Source of the DNA: Liolophura sinensis
Taxonomy: Eukaryota > Mollusca > Polyplacophora > Chitonida > Chitonidae
DNA: 64,000 bases
Direction of reading: 5' to 3'
NCBI RefSeq assembly: GCF_032854445.1
Contig: NC_088300.1
Coordinates: forward strand, 44,674,984-44,738,983
The first letter of the stretch is position 1. Every line of letters begins with the position of its first letter. Both the position numbers and the translations under genes were made by a program. Below the pieces are notes generated by a model. It saw only the letters and a program-made list of their open reading frames with translations, had not been told where the DNA came from and ran no database searches. This document shows positions 46,916-57,715 of this stretch, in pieces.

Positions 46916-47919
46916 CAAAATCGACAGATCATCAACGAATTTTATGTAAGACCACATTCAAAAGCACCGTTGACTGGGGCGTGAGGGTAGCCTACTAACT
47001 GCCTAGTATGGGTACTAACATGGTATTATGAGGTATTATCTTTACGTTTTACCGCCACCAACGTCAATGGTGCATGGTAGTTCCCAGTTGATTTAACTTC
47101 GTTACCGTTTAAATACCGCAGAAGTCTTCTTTAAACATTCATGCCTGTGGTTAACACAAAGTCGGAGAGTTTTGCCAATATACTAGACCAGGGACTTTGG
47201 ATGGTTTGGGCAAACTATTCAGGGTATTATAAGGAAACGCTCATCGTACATCGCAACACTGAATATTAAATCCTTTGATGTCACAGAAAGGTGAACTAAT
47301 GTTAAAATGTACTGTGCATGACATTCAGATGAGAACTGAAACGTGAACTGAAAAGACTCTTGAGCACTCCGGTATAATGGTCGGTTGATCAGATAACGAG
47401 CCTTTCAAGAAAACGACACTATTGCTATATAAACAACTGCCTTCTCGGTATACTTCGATGATGTGTGTGTGATAAAAGGATGAATGTGATGCTAAACTGT
47501 AGTTTCACTACCGGTATTCTGTTGGGGCTTCCCCTGCATTTCCCAGTGCAGCCTGAATCTTGATAACCAAGGTTCGAGACGGAATTCAATTTCAAGCGTA
47601 TGTTGTTGACAGAAAAATTTAGGACGCCAAAAAGTCTACTTTCTTCAAATTTTCAGCCAACAACATGATGTGTATAACATAAGATGTTTATCGAATCAAG
47701 TAACCATGAGGAAAGTGTGAGACAAAAATCAACATCCACAAAAACTATATATCAGCAGAACAAGTCCTACGTTTTTTTTAAACCATGAGAAAACAAATGT
47801 TTAACATTTAAACATCTCTTTGCAACAGATAATAAACGTGCTTAATGTTTATAAGTAGCATGTTTAATACTTAAACATGTTTATCCAACAACTTATAATA
47901 AGACCGCTTTATATACGAG
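46916..47919. other. No recognisable gene
   Basis: No frame above threshold and no motif. Near the right end TTTAACATTTAAACATCTC and TTTAATACTTAAACATGTT form a loose repeat (47800-47885). Confidence 0.5.
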
Positions 47920-48480
47920 ATCATATATGACATACATATCGCCTACTTAATGGCGTACATCGTCTTGGTTTCAATCCAAACGTTTCGCGAATTCGGTTGT
48001 TAGCGAAGTTTAGCTTTCCGTCGATACGCGAAGGTAATAACTAGTCATTAATTTGATGTTAACTGTAACATTGATATACACAATTAACTGATGCTCTATG
48101 ATAAGAGGTCAGAACTACTGTAGGATTAAAGGACACATGCTTCCTTAGAGAACATCTTTGACATGTTGATCATTTTAATCTATACTATCGTATTTAAAAC
48201 TTTTGATTGAAGCCATAATATTCTGACTTAAACCAAAATGTTAAACCTCAATCTAAGCTTTGGGATGCTGGTATGATCGGTATCATGTCAATCTAAGGGA
48301 TATGAAACCACAGTGGGACTTCCGGGATTCTCTAGTACAACCTGAAGTCAGTCAATAGCGACATGGGCCCCGTGTACTTTCAAAGTCAAGCTCCAACCAT
48401 GTTCTGTTCATCTATATAGCTAAGCTCTGGGGCATACCAGATTTCCAGCAAACATCATGTTTATTACATCACATGTTTAT
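47920..48480 (+). repeat. Segmental duplication block R, copy 1
   Basis: Closely matches 59060-59790: TACGAGATCATATATGACAT, AATGGCGTACATCGTCTTGG, TCGCGAATTCGGTTGTTAGC and GGGATTCTCTAGTACAACCT are shared with few differences. Copy 2 has about 190 extra bases (59398-59590). Much less diverged than units I-III, so a younger event. Confidence 0.92.
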
Positions 48481-48507
48481 TAAAGGGTTCTCCTATACTC
48501 CTATACT

Positions 48508-48521
48508 CGGGGGGGGGGGGG
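48508..48521. repeat. Poly-G tract
   Basis: An unbroken G run next to TCCTATACTCCTATACTC. It is followed by GGCCCAAAGGGCC, a short palindrome. Nothing codes here. Confidence 0.9.
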
Positions 48522-48869
48522 TGATTTGATTTGCACTGGCGCTTTTCCGGCCCAAAGGGCCGATGCGCGCCAAAACTTGGCGTCATTGAAAGTGCTTTTA
48601 ACGTGGATAATATATAAAGGAAGAGTATATTATTTAGAACAAGAAGAAGAAATTTCAATACTAGTGCTATGGACATTGTAACTTGTAACATTTGTAGCAT
48701 TATAGCCGACCGATTTTGGGCTTGATGACTAAAAAAAAAAATAATAAGTGTTTGTAAAGGGTCATTATTCACTATGATCACCATTACTTAATGTAGTTAT
48801 ACAATCCATATTTACAGTACAACAGGGAGAGGTACATGGGTTAAAGAGATTTTTGGGAAAGGTTGGCGT

Positions 48870-49207
48870 TCTCCTATACTCCCATCATTAAGGCAATATA
48901 AATAGTTAGGGCGTCCGCTTCCAAGTCGGGAGACCTGCGCACAGTTGTTCGAAAGTGTATTAGTTAATACTGGTATTAAATCATCTTTTATATTTAAAAT
49001 TTCAGCCAAACTCAGCAGCCAGTGCAGTTCTCCAAAGCGAATGTGTAGTTGTGCCAACTGTCACAATTGTAGTCGCTGCTACGGTTTTCCTCGCTGTGCT
49101 GTAAATCTTTTTTCATACTGTACTAATACAGCTAGCGCCTATTGTTTATCCCGTGACACTAAGTCAAGAAGTTTGTCATATAACTGACAAAGGTCAGTGG
49201 TTTATCC
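48870..49207 (+). repeat. Segmental duplication block S, copy 1
   Basis: Matches 63300-63575 and 63860-64000: GTCGGGAGACCTGCGCACAG, TCGAAAGTGTATT, CTCAGCAGCCAGTGCAGTTC, TGTGCCAACTGTCACAATTG, GGTTTTCCTCGCTGTGCTGT and ACACTAAGTCAAGA. The GCGTCCGCTTCCAAGTCGGG part looks tRNA-derived. Minus-strand frames in copies 1 and 2 read alike (MAQLHI-FGELHWLLSLA-ILNI) because the DNA is duplicated. A short coding exon cannot be excluded. Confidence 0.9.
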
Positions 49208-49454
49208 CGAGCACTCCACTTTTTACCACCCACCAATCTGACCTCAAATAAATCTGACGTCAAACAAGTAAAATATTCCTGAAAACCAATAATATAAATA
49301 CATGTAGATAATACATAGACCAGGCAGATCTACAGACAACCCCAACATGATGGTGCCCCGTGCCGTAACGTATCCGAAACTGACAAGGGTACGTATACAT
49401 TCGATCAACTCCATCTAATTAATATATTGTTTGTGTTTAGGTAAGTTTCTATAG
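49208..49454 (+). other. Upstream region of the vWA gene, probably intron
   Basis: Two acceptor-like ends, TTGTTTGTGTTTAG (to 49440) and TTTCTATAG (to 49454), lie just before the first visible exon. I chose the second because the frame opens from there. The true promoter or 5' exons are not identified. The gene should have a signal-peptide exon further upstream that I could not find. Confidence 0.4.
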
Positions 49455-49941
49455 GCGCGTTTGAGTTTCACATGAACACACTGGCGTGTCATTGTAAAGG
49501 TACGGAACGCCACATTAGTTATCATGGGTTTAATTTCGGATCCATGAGTCAACCAGACAACTGCCGACAAGGCCGCGACAATAGGGAACAATTTTTCTCA
49601 GGATTTGGGGGATCGTCTTCTGGTCGCAAACGCCGAGAGACGACAGTAAGAGATCGTGACATTCTCTTCATCGTAGACAGCAGTGGGAGCATTCCTACCA
49701 ACGAATACAACATTGTGAAAACCAACTTGGCAAAGTTAATCGGCAAAATCTGCGGCAAAATTGGTTTGGGACCAAAGAGTAACAGGGTAGCTGTGATTAT
49801 CTTCTCAGATTTTTGACTTTGATGATCACGACAATTTGGCTGATGTGCAGGCTGCTGTTCGCAACATACCGTATATTTTGGGTTGCACCTGTACGGGAGA
49901 CGCTCTGGAATACGCTAAGACGATGTTTACCTCGAGTAAAG
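49455..49941 (+). pseudogene. vWA-domain protein, N-terminal exon, frameshifted
   Basis: Read from the putative acceptor, the frame gives a cysteine-containing leader (LACHCKG, DNCRQG), a basic RKRR motif typical of proprotein-convertase cleavage sites, then the start of a von Willebrand factor type A domain, RDILFIVDSSGSI. This has the DxSxS metal-site signature, with D69, S71 and S73 counted from the ATG at 49472. The strand continues RVAVIIFSD and hits a stop at 49814. Just downstream, one base out of phase, the homologous sequence resumes (FDFDDHDNLADVQAAVRNIP, then the conserved CTCTGDAL with the metal-site threonine). Relative to other vWA domains about five residues are missing at the junction, so the frameshift looks like a small deletion, not a single inserted T. 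The exon ends at AAAG before GTAGGT (49942). Such domains mediate extracellular adhesion or matrix assembly. The partner is unknown. Confidence 0.8.
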
Positions 49942-50593
49942 GTAGGTGTTTACATTTACCTGACGTACTTATTTATTTATGTATTTATTTTTTTCTGTAT
50001 GCTCAAGAATTTTTCTCTTATGCGATGGCAGGCAGCTATATTGGTGTGAGAAACCGCCAGTATGTCCGTGATAAACCAGTGACCTTAGGCAAGTTTCTAA
50101 CAAACGGGACGTATAGGTATACCTCTATTCAGGTGTACCAAACCGAAATCTGAAAAGATGGATGTCAACACAACGAGTTTGGAAAACACACCTTTTGTGG
50201 CTGGTCAATGTTTTCCAAGGCTCCATTTTGGAACTCCTGTGGTCATTATTTGAGCATGGGTTATCACAGGAGCGTAATTGGTGTTGGATTTAGGTAACAG
50301 AATGCGGGGAAATATAATGATTAAGATTTAAAGAAAACAAAAGTTATGAATCTTGGATGATAAAAGAATTTAAGAATGGGGCAAATATGCATTTTATCGC
50401 GGGTATCTCACCTTATTTTTAGTCTACACAAATAGTCTTAAACGCAAACCATTTCTGAAGGACAAGGGCTTCCAGGGTATAGTCGGCCCCTGGACCTTCG
50501 AGTACTACACGTAAGCAATTACCATATACCCCATATAAATGTTGTTCAAAGGCAAGTGAAGATCATACTGTGTGCTTTCCCGTCGTTTTACAG
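49942..50593 (+). other. Phase-1 intron of the vWA gene
   Basis: Donor GTAGGT at 49942 and acceptor TTTTACAG ending at 50593. Joining the exons completes a glycine codon and restores a continuous vWA frame (TSSK-G-ARQYSVKEVVVL). The intron carries a decayed minus-strand SINE family A copy with an older repeat (49967-50110). Frames running into it are read-through. Confidence 0.85.
49967..50110 (-). repeat. Decayed SINE family A inside the vWA intron
   Basis: TTATTTATTTATGTATTTAT, then CTGTATGCTCAAGAATTTTT, CTCTTATGCGATGGCAGGCA and GTGTGAGAAACCGCCAG correspond position by position to the SINE 3' region. It is among the most diverged copies in the window, suggesting an old insertion. Confidence 0.7.
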
Positions 50594-50853
50594 GAGCTCG
50601 ACAATATTCTGTCAAAGAAGTGGTAGTCCTCACAGGTGGCCGTTCCAACTGTGGACCTGACGCTGTGGCGAAGGCGAGGGAGCTTCAGGAGAGTAAAGGT
50701 GTGTTTGTCTTCGCTATCGGTAACTTCACCGCTGCGGACAGGGCGCAAATAGAGGGGATGACCAGTCAGCCGCCTTCAAAACATCTGTTTCACGCGAGAT
50801 GGTTCATAGAATTTAGAGACATCGTTAAGACAGTGTTTTCTGTGCCCCTATAG
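50594..50853 (+). CDS. vWA-domain protein, C-terminal exon
   Basis: Completes the vWA fold: VKEVVVLTGGRSNCGPDAVA, then a helix AKARELQESKG, the strand VFVFAIGNF, DRAQIEGMTSQP, and FIEFRDIVKTVFS before the stop at 50851-50853. The stretch that normally reads T-D-G, whose aspartate helps hold the metal, reads T-G-G here, so metal binding may be impaired or different. The protein ends a few residues after the domain, with no transmembrane segment or further domain, which suggests a short secreted protein or a truncated copy. ATTAAA at 51031 is a possible polyadenylation signal. Identification as vWA is firm. Which subfamily is unknown. Confidence 0.85.
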
Positions 50854-51195
50854 TGATCAATGAAAGCCCCTGTTATCTCAAATCCTAATTTCGAAAAACT
50901 CCACCTGTACAGGTTATTGCCCTTCCTGACATAAGTTGGCTTCACACCCCATATATTGCGTTTTCCTCGCACCTTGTCTTTTAAATAAGCACATGAGCAT
51001 CAGCTGCATCTATTGTCTTGTAATACTTTTATTAAATTTCCCATTTGTCAAATTTATGGATGGTCAGTTTTGTTAGGATTACTTATCACAAGATTTTGTA
51101 AAATATTTACCATGGTTTGGCTCAAGGGGCGCTATTACCAAAGCTTGTGAGAATTCAAAGTGTTGAGAAAACAGAGATGTAATTATTATTATATG

Positions 51196-51290
51196 ATTTA
51201 TTTTTTTCATCGGCGTTTTATACTGTACTCAAGACTTATACGACGGCGGTCAGCGTTGTGGTGGAAGGAAACTGGGCAACTCACATGGTC
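51196..51290 (-). repeat. SINE family A, 3' part
   Basis: TCGGCGTTTTATACTGTACT, CAAGACTTATACGACGGCGG and GTTGTGGTGGAAGGAAACTG. It has an internal deletion and no head. Confidence 0.85.
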
Positions 51291-51582
51291 CAGTTCACAG
51301 TGGGGAAAAGAAGGCTTTAATCAATGGGCCAGAATCCCCTCAATATTTACAAGTGCTTACGGTGCTTACGGTTTGTGCAAAATATGCGGTCAAAATCCAT
51401 AGAACAATAACGTTAAGTCGTCAAGTAAGAAAGAGTTTTCAGTCGGCGAGCGAGTATGTTTTCCAGGGAATAAAAGATTTATCTGCAGGGATAATGGGAT
51501 AGATGAGGAGGTAAATGAGCGATTTGAAGTGGTGCATAAGTACACATGCGTAGTACATGGCTATATACCTTTGCTACAGAGT

Positions 51583-51826
51583 TGACCGGCCCGGATAGCA
51601 CAGTTGGTGGAGCGTCCTCTTCGGGGCCGGTAGATCCAGGATCAATCCTTGATCGAGTCACACCTAAGGCTTTCAGCATGAAGGAGATAGTGCAACAACT
51701 GGTTGACCCATATCAGTATAATGGCCCGGGCGGGGCGACTTACTTGCCTTCGGTAAGTCGTCTCAGTGAAAAAATTGTTGAGTACGACGTTAAACCCCAA
51801 GCACTCACTCACTCACTGCTACAGAG
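51583..51826 (+). repeat. SINE family C, reference copy
   Basis: The head GGCCCGGATAGCACAGTTGG (A-box-like) with GGATCAATCCTTGATCGAG (B-box-like), then GAAGGAGATAGTGCAACAAC, CATATCAGTATAATGGCCCG, GACTTACTTGCCTTCGGTAA and the shared tail GTACGACGTTAAACCCCAAG followed by CACTCACTCACTCACTG. Body differs from family B. Tail is shared. Confidence 0.9.
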
Positions 51827-53090
51827 TTGAAGACTTTGGCGACAGCCCAGAATTTATCACCTCAGTCTTAGATTTTTATGTGTATTTTTTTAAGATTTCG
51901 ACTTCAAATTATGTGCTCGATTCCAAGTCAAGTTTCAGTCATAACTAAGAGTAACTTCAAATGCACGAAATTTGCCCATTGTATGTGTGACTCTGGGGAG
52001 TTACAATGCTTTAACAGTGATAGACGCACAGCGAAGAAATCTCGGCCATGCGCAATATCTCGATTATTCTCGACAGAGCTCGGACGTAAAGATCAGAACA
52101 CTGTAAAACAAAAGACTACACATGGAAAGTAAAACGAGTGGATCGAGGACAGCATGATAAGTCGTAAATGTTGGAAACGCGGCCACTTGGGAATTGACCA
52201 CAGTTCTGGTTTTATTCTAACTGTTCATGTAAATTCTTAAACATGTAAATTGCATGCCCTCTAACGAATTAAGCAGAGATAGATTTAAAAGATGTAGTAA
52301 TGTAATGTTTTAGAAGTCACTGGCCTAGAATTACTCAACATACTGTATTGTCATCGCATTTAACACACAACAGATTAAAACGTACTACACCTTTCCTCCA
52401 ACCCATTACTGTCAGCAAGGTTTGGTTACAATGACGAGAAGCCAGATCGTCAATACTCTATGGCAAGCCAGTTGTTTTTTTAGCAGACGAGCGTTTTATG
52501 TTCTACAGAGATAATAATACAGAGTCCAGTTATAGCAATCAGAAAGCTATATTCTCCTCAGAACGCAATACACGGATCGTCCACCCGGCCACCGCCAGGA
52601 AAGTTTTGATACAGTGACGAGGAAACAAATCGCCAGCACAATGCCATGTATACAGTGTCTATTTCCGGTGATCCTCACATGGCTCCGATTTTGAAGATCT
52701 TCGACTACTTGCCATAAAATTAAAAGATAACGATTTTTTTGTCTGGTCCTTCTTTATTTCCGTAGTCTTTGTTTTTACAAATTAAAGTTCCATTTAAAAC
52801 TCGAGGTCGGACTTCATAACCTGACGTCGAAATGTAGCATGCAAAAACGCGACGCGAAGATTTCCAAAACTCGGCGTAGAGTTTTGTGGGATTGTTCCAA
52901 GTGGTTTATTATCGTACTTAAAGAAAACACCGTATTCAGTAGCCCTTAAACCTAACTCAGCTATCGAAGTTTTAACGCAAAGCTTTGCTGGTATATAAAA
53001 GCCGATCTCATTTCTCGTTGTTATGTTAGAGAGGAAATCCATTGAGTTGTAAATACACAGTTTGACATACAACAGTTCAGGAGTGGCAGG
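51827..53090. other. No confident gene
   Basis: A loose repeat pairs 52385-52470 with 52565-52645 (CAGTGACGAGGAA versus CAATGACGAGAAG). A 92-codon minus frame (53072-52794) is open with mixed composition but no recognised domain. I leave it as a low-grade candidate only. Confidence 0.45.
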
Positions 53091-53138
53091 TTAACTGCGA
53101 GATTTTAGCAGCTTCTGAAGTTGAGGATCCAGTTTTGC

Positions 53139-53232
53139 AGTGTTTAAGGCTTCATTCAAGAATTTCTCACTTCTACGACGATCTGGTTTATTTCTGGAGG
53201 AAAACAGGATTACCTGTTGTAAACCACGGGCC
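53139..53232 (-). repeat. Decayed SINE family A
   Basis: GCTTCATTCAAGAATTTCTC, ACTTCTACGACGATCTGG and GGAGGAAAACAGGATTACC follow the SINE 3' region. The 62-codon minus frame at 53279-53091 lies in it and is therefore not a gene. Confidence 0.65.
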
Positions 53233-53558
53233 TTTTGGAAATGACTGACACATTTTCCCAAATTGACAGAAAATCCCATGGTAAATTTTTCATCTGTGCG
53301 TTTTAGGGTGTTTGGAAAAATTGTCCTGCCATTAGTGACTTAGAACGCTCATTCATGCTCTACAAGTGGTATACGAATGTCGGATTTGGCGCTTAGACTC
53401 AGAGAATGATCCATTTTTGAGACTTTTGAGACTTACTAAAATAAAAAGAGATTAAAAAGAACCTTTTCCAAAAAACATAAATTCCCTGTGATTTCCTACT
53501 TTGTAGTTCCCTCTTAACTCTCTTAAAGAAAAAATCTAATTTCTGGAATGTATGCATG

Positions 53559-53893
53559 TATGCTTGGAGGTTAACGTCGAACTTAACAATTTTCAGTCAT
53601 ATGCCGGCGAGGAGTCAAACGGTGTGTGTACTATATCGTGTCTTCTTTTGACTGGGCGATTACAAAGTGCTGTCGCCACTGAAGTATCATGTCGAAAACA
53701 GCAGGTATGACTCTCCAATCAGTGACATTACACTGACACTGGGCAATCCAGTCCTTGTTTCCTTGCTCTAACGTCTCAGTGCTGAGTGTCAAGCAAGGCA
53801 ACAGCAAATACCATTCGTACCAAGTCTTTGGTATGACCCAGCACGGGTTGGATCCTTTTGTCTCCCGGCTTCGAGGCGCACGCTGTAACCATT
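53559..53893 (-). repeat. SINE family B, nearly full length
   Basis: Tail TGCTTGGAGGTTAACGTCGA with TTTCAGTCATATGCCGGCGA. Body GAAGTATCATGTCGAAAACA, GACATTACACTGACACTGG and CGTCTCAGTGCTGAGTGTC. The head is recognisable on the minus strand from the B-box-like complement GGGTTGGATCC and TCTCCCGGCTTCGAGGCG. Confidence 0.88.
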
Positions 53894-56057
53894 TCTGGAT
53901 TGTGATGTTCAAGTCTTAAAGCGAACATTTCAAAAATCTTAAGATTTACCTCCTCGAAAAGAAATCTTTATCAAAAATGATACCTTAAATTACTGTTCTC
54001 ATTTTGTGATTTTTTACAATTTTTTCTTTCATTAAATCAGATACATGTACAGTCATATGTATGAATCGTAAGCTTTGCATCAAGAACCATACTACTTGCT
54101 CTAAACTTGTTTTCCTTCTCGCTCAGTATTTTGGGCCTGTATAATATATAATATCAAAAACGTTTTCAAATTAATTCTCAAATTGTTTCAGAAGGTCTGT
54201 CAAAGTCATACACTTTAAAGTTTGGCATGGTGATCGTTTGCACTAACCCCATTTGAGTTACTTCCCTTAGACCTTGAACATCTAAGTCTGGTTGAAGTTT
54301 TTGTAGCTGATGACGCTGAAAATGAAGACATAGTATTTTATCACCGTGGTAACCTCCATGGTGCGTAGTAACACTGGGCAAAAAGTTTTCTGTGTTGTCC
54401 AAAACGGACAAAATTTTAATATTTATATATTCTAATAAACAGATAGAATGAATTTTACTCGAGGCCTGTAACACCTTATGTAAATATGCAATAGCTCTGA
54501 CCAGTTACTCGTGCACATACTCCTTACAGCGCAGGCCTCGCTCTCTAATCTTCGCTGCTATCACTTGTAAATTTTGTAGAAAAATCGTGAACAACGACGA
54601 GGTCATTAGTCACAGTGATGATCGAGGCAAGAAGTAGTCACCTTTGTCTCTCATAATACTACACACACATGCATTCTCTTTATCTAGAATATGTACAACA
54701 TGATTCTAACTAAACTTGAAACGCCTTTATTTATGAATGCTGAAATATTTTCGCGAGAGGACACAAGTAATGAGACTGAGCCTAAACTGGCCTGCGTGAA
54801 AAGGCAAAGGTGAAACTTGTCTATTGGTGGCAGCAAAGAGGTAGAAAGCGACGCATGCGCGGTAATCAGTATGACCCGTACAAACGTGCTTAATTGGGAG
54901 AAGCGATAGATGTGGGAGGGCCGTGTGAGAGTCAGGTATGGACAGATGCGATGGTAACCGGTGGACCAGAGTGCGTCGACTATGGGAGCTGAAGTTGGCG
55001 ATTAAGGGGCCATTCCCCTCTTCCATTCTCTCCCCTCCCGTCTCCCTTATAGTGTATAACTTCTAAAGTTTTTCCTAAATTCTGTACAGATATCTACATA
55101 TATTCTCCAGCTTGTATTTGTAGGCCTACAACAAAGGCGCAAGGTCTTCAAAGATATACATTACACGGGTTCGAAACTAACATCTAAACGCTTGTAATCC
55201 AGGCGAGTTCATACCGTACCGAGTTACTAGATCTATACCAAACCCACATTTGCGTCCACAATTCACCTGTTGTAAACCCCATTTAAGTGAAAACTATTCT
55301 GAGGTGAATGTTGCTTCTTATGTCACTTTCAGCCCTTCATCAAGCACGTAGCCACACCGGCCATGTAAAATACTGTACAGGCAGGTTTGCAGAATTTTTC
55401 TGTGAGTTGATGCTCAGTGCAATGTGTGAAGACTTCGCCGCGTTATGCTGTGAAGCTGTGTGTTCCAGGGTATACTGGGTTGTTATATACATGATTATTA
55501 AATGATTTATAATTCTTCAAATCCCATTAGCCAAGAATCAAGCTATCAGACTTACTTTATACTCCTTTACCTTGTTTTTCTTTTCTTGTTAGTGTCCTTA
55601 ATTTATTGTGTGGCCGTTTAAAGGCGGGCGAGGCACCAGACTGGTACCATCAAAACTCTACACTCTGGTCTCTCCCACCTTTCTGACATCCTGTTTGGAG
55701 CTATAGTAACACCAATGTCTAGTATCCGTCGCCTCCATTAAACTTCATTACGAGAATACTGTTAATGGACACGGTATCCAGTGTTGCGGTGTAATGGAGT
55801 TATGGTTACGTGACTCATTAGAGTTACTTCCCTTGGACTTGGGACAGACCGGCCTTACAGATGTGTTTATGGAGGTACAGTCAGCTTTAGCCATGGTGTT
55901 TGTCTCTTATATTCTCTACCTGCTTACCGCATTTGATCACGAGAATTGGAGGATATACTAAACGACCTTTCACGAAGCATTGTTTCAGCATAAATTATCC
56001 CATACTAGCTATTTACAGCACATTTAGTTATCAATACTCTCACTTTAGTTTACCGGA
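53894..56057. other. No confident gene
   Basis: Two minus-strand frames near 100 codons (54474-54178 and 55026-54727) lack recognised domains. The short string GAGTTACTTCCCTTRGAC occurs at about 54256 and 55821, probably from an old dispersed element. Confidence 0.45.
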
Positions 56058-56170
56058 TGGTTGTAGCCTTCCCCAGGCTTTTGACCGGTTTTCTCCCACC
56101 ATAATTCAGACCACCATCGTACAAGAGAAATGTTCTTGGGAGCGGCCTAAAACACCAATCAAATAAACAA
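56058..56170 (+). repeat. SINE family A, 3' half, diverged
   Basis: GGTTGTAGCCTTCCCCAGGC, TTTTCTCCCACCATAATTCA and GAGAAATGTTCTTGGGAGCG with CCTAAAACACCAATCAAATA as tail. Confidence 0.85.
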
Positions 56171-57036
56171 AACACTTTAGATTACATCAACGCATTGAGT
56201 TTCCTTTCTATTTATACAGTAGACTAAATTTCTCAATACGAACCACAAAAATATATATCCCCAAACTGTCGCGCTTTTACAGTCTGACGCTATAACATCA
56301 CATGCAGCTTCCACTTCTCTTTGCAACATATCAAAAAAAAACACACAAGCATAAACAAGCACCTTTTGAACTGTTGCCATTAGAAGTGACGTCACAGAAA
56401 TTTATCACCGCTGTAACCTCCAAAAAAGTTAAATGAAACATTGGACACCATAGTTGGAATTGCGCATGTGTAACACATACATCACTTGCACCAATAGACA
56501 AGTATGACTTTTGGACCATGTGCCACGCACTTAAGGTTATTCATGCTTAATCCCATCCAGCCTATAATCAGCATTCATCAATAAAATTGATTCGGGGTCG
56601 GTTTCAATAATAGTGTGCATACTTTACAGAAAAAAAAGAATGTGTGTGTACCAAATGATGATCGAAACAATGCTTGAGGCAGATGTTTTTGTTACATTCG
56701 TTCCCGTCTCGTCACCCTGAACTCAGTGACCTTGTTGTCCAAAATCATCCACATTTCACCATAAACGTTATACCTGGTCCGTCACCTTTCTTGTCTACAC
56801 CTAGGCAGATATCGTTGTCATGGGAACGATGGGTTGAAACAATGCACAGCTACATGTATTTAATTGTCATTAGTATCAGTAGGTATCAGCGCGTGTCAAC
56901 TTCCCCCTAGAAGCTAAATCCACGATTGATGTACACGTCACATCAGAGAAATCCACGCATATTTAACGCCTATATAATCTCCGATCATCTTCATTGCGAA
57001 GGTTCAGATGACGTTAATCCCAAATCAGTGTTGAAC
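56171..57036. other. No recognisable gene
   Basis: Short frames (56395-56177 minus, 56674-56910 plus) show no motif. No repeat beyond A-rich runs. Confidence 0.5.
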
Positions 57037-57715
57037 CCCACTCTACAGCTTCTGTTCCACCTTAAAAATCCACGCTGATGAATGCAGTGTTAGCGTAGGG
57101 AACACGTTAATTCTAGGCCATTGCTGAGCTACATACCCCACTGTACAGTCTTTGTTCTACGTTGAGCATATCAGCACAAGTATATAATCCACGTAGATGA
57201 ATGCAGTGTTAGCGTACCGAACACGTTAATGCTAGGTCGTTGCTGAGCTACATACCCCACTGTACAGCCTTTGTTCTACATTGAGCATATAATCCACGTA
57301 GATGAATGCAGTGTTAGCGTACCTAACACGTTAATGCTAGGTCGTTGCTGAACTACATACCCCAGTATACAGCCTTTGTTCTACGTTAAGCATATAATCC
57401 ACGTAGATGATTGCAGTGGTAGCGTACCGAACACGTTAATACTAGGTCATTGCTGAGCTACATACCCTACCCTACAGCCTTTGTTCTACCTTGAGCATAT
57501 TATCCACGCCGATGAAGGTAGTGTTAGCGTATGGAACACGTTAATTCTAGGTCATTGCTTAGCTACATACCCCACTGTAAGTCTTTGTTCTACCACAAGT
57601 ATATAATCCATGTAGATGAATGCAGTGGTAGTGTACCGAGCTATGTACACCACTCTGCAGCCTTTGTTAAGAATAAATAATCCACTTAGATGAATGTAGT
57701 AGTAGCGTACCGTAC
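57037..57715. repeat. About 105-115 bp minisatellite, seven copies
   Basis: Each unit holds AATCCACGTAGATGAATGCA, GTGTTAGCGTACCGAACACG, TTAATGCTAGGTCRTTGCTG, AGCTACATACCCCACTGTAC and AGCCTTTGTTCTAC. Unit starts fall at about 57070, 57186, 57295, 57401, 57505, 57609 and 57685. The outer copies are the most diverged or truncated, and the inner ones are the closest to each other. Confidence 0.95.

Noticed and set aside
49783-49807. Mini-intron between GTAGCTGTG and TTCTCAG that might explain the vWA frameshift
   Set aside because: Only about 22 bases long, and removing it would delete the conserved RVAVIIF strand of the domain.
51583-51660. Functional tRNA gene (A- and B-box-like motifs)
   Set aside because: No paired acceptor stem or anticodon arm, and the sequence runs straight into a SINE body and tail. 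The same holds for 44893, 45711 and the family A heads.
52794-53279. Two adjacent minus-strand frames (62 and 92 codons) that might form one gene
   Set aside because: The upstream one lies in a decayed SINE, and no splice pair or known domain links them.
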